A model generated the notes under the pieces. That model was not told where the DNA came from, ran no database searches, and worked only from the letters and a program-made list of their open reading frames with translations. Of a stretch of DNA of 62,000 nt, positions 1 to 9,242 are shown piece after piece. This DNA is from Lingula anatina (lineage: Eukaryota > Brachiopoda > Lingulata > Lingulida > Lingulidae). Each line of letters opens with the position of its first letter. Position 1 is the first letter of the stretch. The position numbers and the translations under genes are program-made. The stretch spans positions 1-62,000 of the forward strand of contig NW_019775454.1 of assembly GCF_001039355.2 (NCBI RefSeq), read 5' to 3'.

Positions 1-215
1 GGGTGAAGGGCATGTAAATAGTTCAAATAAGATTTTTTGTATTCTTGAAAATTGTCCACATACTCTGTCAGCTGTAATCGCACTTTTTCTGAATTTTCAG
101 CACTATCCATAAGTAGTTTTATACTGTTCCTTTTGCGTGTGACTTGCGACATTGCTTTTGACTTCTTTAATTTGAGATCATCTAGAGAAATATCTTCTGG
201 GCACGTATTCGCCAT
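1..215 (-). CDS. N-terminal part of a retroelement Gag-like protein (partial)
   Basis: On the minus strand an ATG at 215 opens a frame that runs without a stop through the left edge (71 codons). The product is charged and helical, beginning MANTCPEDISLDDLKLKK and followed by a stretch rich in K, R, E, S and Q. This resembles the N-terminal helical region of BEL/Pao-type retrotransposon Gag proteins (inference from style; no diagnostic motif is visible). The rest lies outside the window. It could also be an ordinary coiled-coil protein. Confidence 0.35.
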   Translation of the reverse strand, partial: MANTCPEDISLDDLKLKKSKAMSQVTRKRNSIKLLMDSAENSEKVRLQLTEYVDNFQEYKKSYLNYLHALH

Positions 216-477
216 GATTAAGAGCAAATTTTGGACTATTGTTACTGCAAAACAAACGCTGTTTTGTAGATATGATGATCAAAGTTTATTATAGTGAATG
301 TGGAGCGCTTTGGTTACTCGTCCATGAACGGTGTAGCTTACGCATACGGTCCATAACTACAAAAATATAAATAAATAAACAATATTAAATAAATGAATTG
401 TGAATATAGTATATAATTAAGTAGAATGTAACAAATAAGTGATGGATTAATGCTTACTTTTTACGCCCCTTCTTATA
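216..477. other. A+T-rich upstream region, no gene seen
   Basis: This lies between the Gag-like frame and a MITE. If the frame is a retroelement, its 5' leader or LTR should lie here, but I found no convincing terminal repeat. A short block 'attatagtgaatgtgg' near 288-303 recurs at 785-800, inside the right end of the next element. Confidence 0.3.
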
Positions 478-479
478 TA

Positions 480-808
480 CACTCTTGCCCAAAATGGTTG
501 GTACACGGAAATTTTGGGGAGGCATATCGCCCTGTTTCTTTCATTATTATTGATATTATCAAATTAACACTGTTTATTTTGTTAAATATGTAAAGCTGGA
601 GGATTGGTTAAGTCAAGGAGAAACAAACAATGCAAATGTGAAAAAAAGCGTTAATTTATTTAGGGTATTTTTTTCTCCTGCCCCCAAAAAGAGCACTTTT
701 TTTGCATAACGGTACCAAGTGAAAAATTAAACATAAATTTATACTGTGATTGACAATTAATATGAAATTGGGGGAAATTGTCTATTATAGTGAATGTGGG
801 CAAGAGTG
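480..808. mobile_element. Non-autonomous DNA transposon (MITE) with TA target duplication
   Basis: The left end CACTCTTGCCC and the right end GGGCAAGAGTG are perfect inverted copies, each flanked by TA (478-479 and 809-810). At 329 bp with no coding capacity, the element fits the Tc1/mariner-type MITE pattern. Similarity between the two ends falls off after about 11 bases. Confidence 0.6.
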
Positions 809-917
809 TACATGTAGTTCATAACGTGTCCACCTGTGCCGTTCAATCGTTCATAGCATTGTTCATATATTAAGTGGGCATTACCACTCTGCGCACATCC
901 GGTGCATTTACAATGGA

Positions 918-1011
918 GAATCCTAATAATAAGACCAAAAACAATAGTATTCCCCTATGGGGAATCCTAATAATAAGACCAAAAACAATAGTTTCCCCTA
1001 TGGGGAATCCT
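918..1011. repeat. Tandem repeat, 43-44 bp unit, about 2.2 copies
   Basis: The unit starts 'gaatcctaataataagacc' and repeats at 918, 962 and (truncated) 1005. Each unit ends with the near-palindrome 'tcccctatgggga', so each junction could form a small hairpin. Confidence 0.75.
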
Positions 1012-2795
1012 AATTAAATCCAAATATATAAGCGTTAAACATGACACCTAGCACTGTGGAAGGACATATGAGGAAATTTGATTGGACAATAACAGGTCAT
1101 GTGACCAATTAGCCCTAAACCCTAATGTCTTTCAAGATAATCTTGAACTTCAAATGCACAATTATTATAAATAGAAGCATTTTAAAACTGAGAAACATTG
1201 CATTTGAATGAATAATTTTGAAGCTATTATAATTTAGACAATTATTTATATTTATAACTAATGAATTTGGTAGGATTTTCTCTTAAACGTCCCAATATCA
1301 TTAAAAGGTTATCAGAGCAGAGCAGTCAAAAATAGTAGTATGTTTGAAGATGAAATATATTAGCATTATTACCATGAAAAGACATGTTTTGCTTTCATAA
1401 AAGATTTTTATTAGCCTTGTTTTACATTTTACTTAGCAATTGACAAAACGTCCTTCCGAGACGCGTCCTTCCGTGACGCCTACTTGATTTTTTTATATGC
1501 AAAATTTTCAAATATATATTTTTTACATATTAAGAATATTCTTATATATTAAGAAAGTGAAATAATCAAATATTCATATTTTGATTTCACTTTTAAGATA
1601 TCTTCACAGACAGAGCAGAACTTTGGTCTTGAAGTTGAAAGTTAAAACTAACCATTTATTTTAATTTTATCGTTATTATATTTTATAATCTTTTTTGCCT
1701 AAATGTAACTTACATAAAGAGAAATAAACATACAAAAAAATGGACCTTCTAACTTTTTTACTTTTTAAAATATTTTCATTTGAAGAGTCAAATGTCCTTC
1801 CGTAACAGCCAAAAAAATACCACGAAATGGCCAAGAACAAAAATGGACTGGTAAAATTAAGTCCAGGAAAAATGCAGTTTACCCGGGAGAAATTCGTTTT
1901 TCTAAGGGAATTTGCGACTTTTTTTAGAGCTTACCATACCTAATAAAAATAAGTGATAAATATCAGATTGTAATTAAGTCAGATCACAAAGTGGGTCAGG
2001 CCTACTCGCAGTCAGACTATCACTCGAAAGCCTCATACCTGTATCTCAAGTTGACATCGGCATTTTAGCAGATTACGATGTCAGATAGATGGATCTAGCG
2101 GATCTATCTAATGGATCTGATGGATCTATCGAAATTTAACAAGACGTAAATCTGTTGAGACGTGTATTTATAGAGACGTATGTATAGGGGCGAATATTTA
2201 TTAGGATGTTTATCTATATGGCGGACCCCTTCGGCTCGAGTGTGCAGAACCACACCATCACCTTTGACCTCATTAAGGATATTTTAGGCCTACCCTTTAT
2301 TATCCTCAAAGTACATTAAGTTTTCTCTGTCTATCATTGTTTTATTTTCTAATTACAATTCTGCTAGTTAAAAAACAATATAATTTCCTATAAAATGTAA
2401 GATTTTGGCGTATATATTTCCTGTTGCTAAACACAAAATATACTGTCAGTTGACACCTCCCTAGTGATAAGGTATAGGCGCAGCTACCATGGTGTCACCT
2501 GATACTATCACTGAAAGGCCTACGCAGACACCAGAAACGATGCAGTCAAAAGCGATGCCTTTCATAAGTCTTACCGGTGTAAGCAGCGAACAAAAAATCT
2601 CATATTACATAACATATACTTCAAGTCGCCGAGAAAAAAGTTGCACTACTATTTGTTTATTCTTCAGTCTTATAAGTTCCCTTTGTGGCACAATAGGACT
2701 TCCTCAAACATCTCTGTATAACAGAATTTAATAAACGACAAAAATACAGCTATAATTATCCTCTAAAAGTGTGTAAAATATACCAGTCGATTGCT
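1012..2795. other. Intergenic, no gene recognised
   Basis: A+T-rich sequence with no frame I would defend. The phrase 'gtccttccg' occurs three times (about 1450, 1464 and 1795). A short run of related 'atggatct' words sits at 2087-2135. The 80-codon plus-strand frame at 2489-2731 has no family resemblance. Confidence 0.5.
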
Positions 2796-2797
2796 CC

Positions 2798-2868
<71 letters not shown>

Positions 2869-2870
2869 AC
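2796..2870. repeat. Compound (CT)n(CA)n microsatellite
   Basis: Uninterrupted CT dinucleotides pass directly into about 50 bases of CA dinucleotides with one 'cata' interruption near the right end. Confidence 0.95.
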
Positions 2871-3097
2871 AACAATTATATCGTATGGTTTGCATTATTT
2901 GTTATTTGATGATATTTGTTGGGCTTCTCCTTAAAAATTAATGGGAAGCACTTCCACTGATTGACAAAAGGTAAATCCAGCTGGATCTCTCCCCAGGTGA
3001 AGAAAAAAATGCGATTTGTTGATAATAACCCCTCCCTCAAAGGTCCGAAAACGTCCTGTTTGTCAAAATATACCATGGCCCAAAGGAGCTTACGCGT

Positions 3098-3324
3098 GCG
3101 TCTTTTAGACTGCATTCCCACAGATTTAGATCGACCTAAATCACTTGAGGTTCACGCTAAATTGCTGGCAGCCGAGCGCGCACTATAGTTAATTACCCTC
3201 TTACAGCTTTTAGTAGGCGGGACACACATTTAAGCCGGTTAAGCTGACACCAATCTAGTGAGACTCTCCAGGGGGACAGATCGATCTAAAAATCTGTGGG
3301 AATGGGCATGCAGTCTTAGACGCC
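3098..3324. mobile_element. Palindromic MITE, copy 1
   Basis: The left end (gcgtcttttagactgcattc) and right end (inverse of atgcagtcttagacgc) are inverted copies. They continue inward through 'cccacagattta-gatcga' and 'tcgatctaaaaatctgtggg'. The middle contains 'agttaattaccc' flanked by imperfect inverted arms. A related element at 35890-36143 shares the TIR core and the centre, which supports a mobile family. Exact ends and the target duplication are not certain. Confidence 0.6.
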
Positions 3325-3486
3325 CCTTTTAATGTTTAAAGTGCGAAAACGACATGCACCGTGTCTATTTCGTATGTTATTAAGCCCTATAGCAGCGGAA
3401 TTGACAAGGCCCATGCAGCATACGTCTTTAATACAGAGCTTTAAGCCCCGAAAATGACATGGCTGTGTTTGTTTTGCCTTTTACTG

Positions 3487-3516
3487 ACCCCCCCCCCCCC
3501 ACAACCACCACCACCA

Positions 3517-3555
<39 letters not shown>
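3487..3555. repeat. Poly-C, (ACC)n and (CA)n microsatellite
   Basis: A 13-base C run is followed by CCA triplets and then CA dinucleotides. Minus-strand reading frames across it (Gly/Val/Cys runs) are artefacts of the repeat. Confidence 0.95.
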
Positions 3556-3556
<1 letters not shown>

Positions 3557-3753
3557 CAAATAATCCTAGCTTCGCTTCTGCTTGGACCAGTTGATACTCG
3601 AATCTTCTATTACATAAAATGCTTATTTCTCGCAATTTAAAAGCGTGACACTGGACATGATTGGAAATCTTATCTATTGAAAGAACTGATACATGTTACG
3701 CTTGTCACGTGTTTTAGCGGCTGTTATAATCAAAAGTGGGACCTCGCGGCGTT

Positions 3754-4210
3754 TATTACCCCCGCAAAGGAGGTTATGTTTTCATCCCTGTTTGTTTGTT
3801 TGTCTGTCATCAACATAACTCATGACCTCCTTGGCGGAGGTAATAAAAATGCTGCCTTGGCGGAGGTCTGTGCTCTCGGAGTGTGCTTTTCTAATTTGTT
3901 TGTTTGTTTGTTTGTCTGTCTGTCATCAACATAACTCAATGAGTTATTGACCGATTTTGATGACATTTTCAGAAACTGTCAGATGATTAGTTTTTGGTGG
4001 TAATCAAAATCAATAATCAATCAATAATCAAAAATGAAAATACTAAGTTATGGACCGTTTTTGAGGAAAATTTCAGGAACTGTCAGAAGTGGGCCAAGGA
4101 ACAGATTATAAGTTTTTGGTGGTAATCTGGATCAATAATCAAACAATAATCAATAATAAAAAAATTGCTGCCTTGGCGGAAGTCTGCGCTCTCGGAGTGC
4201 TTTTCTAGTT
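3754..4210 (+). repeat. Dispersed 'ggcggaggtctg' repeat, partly duplicated
   Basis: The element opens with 'cccccgcaaaggaggttatg', then GTTT tetranucleotides, then 'catcaacataactca'. It closes with 'gctctcggagtgcttttcta'. The closing block appears twice (about 3857-3893 and 4178-4208) and the GTTT block twice (about 3790 and 3896), so this is a truncated copy followed by a fuller one. From memory, sequences of this type are abundant in several marine invertebrate genomes; that is recollection, not a search result. Confidence 0.6.
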
Positions 4211-5633
4211 GACAATTAAACAGCTTTCTATTTTGAGGCGAGCTAGCAATCGGTATGGGAAATTACTTTATCCCTGAACAAGATTGGAAATTGCATAGTT
4301 GACCTCAAGTGTATAAGCTTCACTCCTGTGTCGTCATTATGGTTTTTAAAATGTTTTACAGATTTTGATTGAACAAAGGCAGTTATTTGCTTTATCAACG
4401 ATAAATGCTGAACTGAGCTTTTAAGATAAATAGAGACAGGATTTTGAAGTACTAACTGGTGTCATTATATCATTATATATGTTTCGCCTTTTAAAGTCAC
4501 ATATTGCAAGCGTTGAAAAGTGTGCTTATTTATGCCTTTGCAACAGCATGAAACTACAATCTTAGCACTTAATAATTTATACAAGCGCATATTGCAAGAA
4601 ACAACAGAAAAAGACCCCACATCATCCAGGATAATTTAAACAAACATATACACCATTAAACTGTAAAATAGAAAACACTAGCCTTTTTGAAGTCTTCGCA
4701 GTGTTAGTACCGATGCGTTAGGTGTGACACGGGCTTGCAACTGCCTCCGAAAATAGGCTAAGAGAAGGCCTACTTCAGATGCGTTTTCATTAAATTTAAT
4801 AAATGTGGTAAATGTGTGTGTGTGTGAAAATAAAGATAGAGTAGACCGGGCCTAAACGCCCCCATAAGCAAGAAACGTGTCAGTTTCCCCGTTTGAAGGG
4901 GGTGTTAACTGTAAAGGTCTTCCTAGACTACAAACTGATACTAACGCTTTTGGAAACAAATAGCATAGAAACCTTATAGGTAAAAAAAATAGGCGAATTA
5001 TGAATTCGGCGTTTTTGCCCCATTGGTGGGGCAATACGGGGGCTAAACGCCTACCGTGGACGTCTTGCCCCAAACTATAGGTGTTATGCCCTGCCTTTGT
5101 ACATAGCAAAATAAAGTCAAATTATATTTCAAAGGTGAAATTAGTAAGCCCTTAAGAGACATAATAATCGTTGGGGTACTGTTTTTAACTGACACAGAAA
5201 AAAAGCGTCAAATTTAGTCAGAATAAACAGTTTTACTTATTATCGGACATTATCGTTATATATCAAAACTAACAGCACAATTGCATTTATAGCGTTAAAG
5301 TATTCTTACGATCAATCATTGGTTATTCCATTCAATCATCCGAGAAGATATGAAAAAGTCAAAATTGGTTTATTAACAGTTATTTTATCATTTAACAGCA
5401 TTACTCTAACTCAAGACTAACAGCACTACTGTATCTATAAATTTCAACTAGTCTCACTCCGTTTCTCTCACAATTCCTCTTTCCATACTCTGAAAAGACA
5501 GGAAATATCAAACGTTGGCAGAATAAACAGGTAAATATATTATCAAACAGTGAAATTGTCTCTCAAAACTAACTTCGACTACTCTAAGTAAAATTGTTAT
5601 CCTTATAAAAATATCACTATTATGCGGAGTTAC
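4211..5633. other. Intergenic, no gene recognised
   Basis: A+T-rich. A patch at 4850-5090 is richer in G+C and repeatedly contains 'gcccca', 'gggcaa' and 'aacgcc' words, resembling the patch at 8790-8870. It could be a decayed repeat. The 85-codon minus-strand frame there shows no family features. Confidence 0.4.
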
Positions 5634-5712
5634 CTGATTCACAGTTTGGACAGATAAAGGTAGGGAGTCCTTCAGTCCATTCTTCATGGGCCAAAAGAAT
5701 ACACGACAGACA
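5634..5712 (-). CDS. Candidate internal exon encoding a Cys-pair (zinc-binding-like) segment
   Basis: On the minus strand an acceptor (ctgttttcag) and a donor (gtaact) bound 79 bases whose open frame reads CLSCILLAHEEW..., ending FICPNCES. The C-x2-C pairs at both ends with an intervening H look like a small zinc finger or the edge of one. Just upstream (about 5740-5925, minus) is another Cys-rich open stretch containing CKYASCPC and CTRCSNAL, which ends at a stop. Both could come from one gene or one decayed transposon; the family is not recognised. Confidence 0.3.
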
Positions 5713-6809
5713 CTGAAAACAGACATGGGATTTTAGCTATAATTCAATTGTTGGCGACAGGGCATTAGAGCATCTGGTACAGCCACTTGCTGGTCCTGCT
5801 GGTGTCGCAGGGTGTGTGCCGATACATCGACTTCTTGGCTGGCACGGACAAGAGGCATACTTGCAGACAAAGCTTACAGTGCTGCTGCCAGGTTTTCCTA
5901 ACCATATTTGCCTCTGTCAGACTTTCTCTTATACCTTATCACCATTGTATCTGTGAATTTTAGGGGAAAACGATTTATTTTCCAGAAAGGATGAGTGCTG
6001 ATAACCATTGGCAAAGTGCCCATCGTCAAAATTTTAAAATAATTTGCTATTATAAAGTTTATGCATATATTAGTTGCATGGAAAAATATTATTTGGTTTG
6101 AGGCATCGTAATTTAGTATTTTTAATGAGTTATATGTGGGGTGGGGGGTTAGCCAGATTTACCTGTTGTATGCAGTCTAGCTAATGAATCAGAGCAACTT
6201 GTTTCAGCATGTATATATTACATAAATGATTTTTTTTCTAATGAAACTTGTCTTGTGAAAAAGAGTTATATGTTTAATACTTGTGGTGTGGCTTAAGCAA
6301 ATAGGAAAGTAATTGTTTTTTTTATTATTATTCCTAGAGAAAAGAGGGAGGGGTGGTGTATTACGGTATTTTCTCACAGAAGCCATCACTGATTTCACTT
6401 TACTGTATAAAAGTCTTGTAACTAGGAAAACTTGTTTCAGTGTATTTATTAATTTTATATAACTTTTCTCATAGACCAGATTTGTTGGTCTAAATAATTG
6501 TAATGTTAACCAATACACATTTTGTACAAGGCTCTAAGGAATAGTAAAAGCACTCTAAACAGTTATTTGGAATGTTTCCATTAACCATAAAATAAACAAG
6601 GTACCAAATTAATGATAAGATAAAAGTAAAAACTGAATGAAAATATAGTACACATAATTACAGTTATGGTCAATAATCTAAAAATCACCTAAAAGTACTT
6701 CATATATGATTATGTATGTGATAAAACCGTGTATAGACTGCAATGCAAGACTTATTAATACAAAATATACAAATACGAGAAAAGAAAATGTATAAGAAAC
6801 AATAGATAA

Positions 6810-7216
6810 TTAATCAGATGTGCTGTCCGAAACACTTTCTGTCTCTCTAATACTGTCACCACTTGATGTTGGTAAATGCACGGCACCCAAACAGTCCTTT
6901 CCACTATATAATGTTCGATTGTATCCCTGCCTCATGGCAAACCCCATAAACAGCAGGACTGAAGTGATATGTGCACAACTTCCAACTGTCTGCGAACCTG
7001 CTTTACACTGTCAGTACCATCCACTGATGGGTCTAGTTTTGCTATGGGAAGTCTGTATCCATAATGTGTACTGGTTGCTAAAGGTGTGCCTTAATTAACT
7101 ATTTTGGCTCTGATTAAATCAGGTGCATCCTTGCATACACTGATTTCAAACTGGCCATCTAGCAGATGCTCATCATTATATTGGCTAGCTTGCTTTATCT
7201 GGTAATCGTCTGGTAA
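6810..7216 (-). pseudogene. Decayed DDE-type transposase, C-terminal part
   Basis: On the minus strand an open frame from 7216 to about 7095 (contains QYNDEHLLDGQFEI) is followed, after a frameshift near 7095, by a second frame ending at 6810. The second frame contains CKAGSQTVGSCAHITSVL. The pattern Y-x-C-x-C-K-x-G-x-x-x-V-G-x-C-A-H matches a SWIM-like zinc motif found near the end of a widespread invertebrate DDE transposase group. One expected Cys codon is now TGA and another in-frame stop is present, so it is dead. No intact N-terminal half was found upstream. Confidence 0.6.
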
Positions 7217-7715
7217 TTAGTATAGGCTGTTGGTGTCTTGTTTGGACTATTTACCAAGTCAATAGGTTTTCACTGATCTTCTTGACAAATGAAGCCATTC
7301 ACAGCATTTTGTTGATAAATAAAAGAAAAAACTCTACAAAGCTATTATGAATAGTGCTGGTGTAGAAGATTAGGTCATAAGTAACAAAGCTAGGGTGTGT
7401 GTGATGGAGCCTTTTATCTTACTTTTTGTGCAAAATAGACGTAAAAGGGGATATTTACACAACAATTTTGGTTGTACAAAATGTACTTTCATGCCCATTG
7501 GAGGGGGTTGGGTCAAGCCACCCTTATGTGTAGAAGTCTAATACAGCATGGGTCTCTATAAAAAGTAGGAGCCACCACAATGCACATCTGCTATTATGAT
7601 AATTAATATAACTTTGAATATCTGAAGCACATTTTCCATTTAATCTTTCTTAATCCTAAGAAATAAGAATGGAAATAAGATATACTTACTGTATTTGGAC
7701 TCTATTTCCTCTCCA
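7217..7715. other. Intergenic, no gene recognised
   Basis: Possibly the eroded upstream part of the adjacent transposase remnant, but no continuous frame can be followed. No structural RNA or repeat was seen. Confidence 0.35.
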
Positions 7716-7746
7716 TTTTTTATTTATTTATTTATTTTATTTTATT

Positions 7747-7777
<31 letters not shown>

Positions 7778-7829
7778 TGTTTATTTATTTTTTATTTATT
7801 ATTATTATTATTATTTTTTTTTTTTTTTT
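7716..7829. repeat. (TTTA)n/(TTTTA)n low-complexity tract ending in poly-T
   Basis: Over 100 bases of T/A short-period repeat ending in a 17-base T run. The overlapping Phe/Tyr-rich frame at 7695-8009 is an artefact. Confidence 0.95.
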
Positions 7830-9234
7830 GATAGCATGCATTACATGAAAATTACTTTTCCTATTTTGGTTACAATTGAAAATATTTTACTGACTCTAAC
7901 CCCTATTTTCCTTTCAAAGGCCTACATTTTTTGGGGGGGTGTTCTTTTTGTACAAAAGATTCACTGTATCTGCCTAGCCATCCTATGTAAGCATGTAGCA
8001 GCTACCTGATTGCAGGAATAAACATGGCCGACTGCTAGCATATGGACTGAAAATGTCCCTATTTAGTTTGTGTACATATCAAGCCCAACCCTCAGACAAG
8101 CTGATTTTCACATATATCTCACCTTATATTCATGTCTTTTCAACCGTGAAAAATTAGCTTGTCTGAGGCAGGGGCTCATATAAAAATTGAACATCTTTTA
8201 ACCTCAAGTCACTGTGAAATTCTTCTTTCAATCAGCACTACATGTACGAGTAAAGCAATCAAAATATTGATCACAAACAATGATTGGCCTTTCTTTTTTA
8301 CACGGGCACCTTCTGTACCCAATTACAAAATTTCACAGTTGTCACCTTACTATTACTATAGATATGTAGCATTGTTCTTCAGAACCCCCCTAAAACACAC
8401 ATTTTCATGAATATTTGACAAGGTCATTTTGACCTTAATTTTTTATATTTTAAATTCAAAAAAAAAAAAATTTAAGTGGATTATAAAAGTGTAAGACCCC
8501 AACTTTAATTTGCCATCACTTTTTTTCCATTCATTCACAATTTATTTTTCATGTACAAAGGTGGGTACTTTTACCCCCTTATTCGCACTCATCCTTTATA
8601 AAGAAATATAAGCATGTACCCAGAAATTTTAATATTATAAAAAGAAATACATTTATAAGCATGTATACCCACGAAATTAACAAATTATGGCTTTCAGCAC
8701 GTAAGTGTATTAACTGAGAATAAACGTTTTTTAATCATTCATGGACGAGCACTGGCGCATCTTTTCAGTACTGTTTGTATTGAAAAAAAGATGGGCAAAA
8801 TGGCAAAAGGGGCAAAATGCCCAGTGATCGGGGCAAAACGGCTATGGATGGTATTTTGCCCTAAGGTGACACTGTGTACATATTTGTAAAATTCGGCGGG
8901 AATGGTGGAACATAATCTGACGCCATCGACATTTGTGTTGAGATCGAAAATCGTCTTATCTGTCACCAACAATGTTTTTTAAAATTTGTGAATTTGGTAG
9001 ATGGTGTCACTGACAAAGTCTAAATAACTATAAACAGTGCCACGTCAGTAGATAAAATTTATATGAGCATCTTTTTGTTCAGATTAAGATAATATCTGAT
9101 ATAGAATAAATCCTTGTAATTTCTAAAGGTTTTTTAGGCAAAATACGTTAATTAAAAGTGAAGACTCAGATTGTAAAGTTATAGTTTATAGCATTCATTG
9201 TGATTGCTGTTTTACGCTTTTTTCATCGTTCCAG
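7830..9234. other. Region upstream of the ubiquitin-like gene
   Basis: No recognisable gene. A minus-strand frame at 8739-8972 (77 codons) has moderately coding-like composition but no family features and overlaps the 'gggcaaaa'-rich patch. An intron acceptor (cgttccag) at 9227-9234 precedes the start codon of the next gene by 8 bases, so a non-coding first exon and promoter of that gene probably lie here. I could not place them. Confidence 0.4.
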
Positions 9235-9242
9235 GCTAAAAG

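Noticed and set aside
2489-2731. 80-codon plus frame, and a minus-strand signal-peptide-like 34-codon frame within it
   Set aside because: No second exon, no domain and no conserved neighbour; too short to support.
6204-6518. 104-codon minus-strand frame
   Set aside because: A+T-rich composition (many I, Y, N, K), no splice context and no family resemblance; expected by chance.
7695-8009. 104-codon Phe/Tyr-rich frame
   Set aside because: Translation of a TTTA/TTTTA microsatellite.
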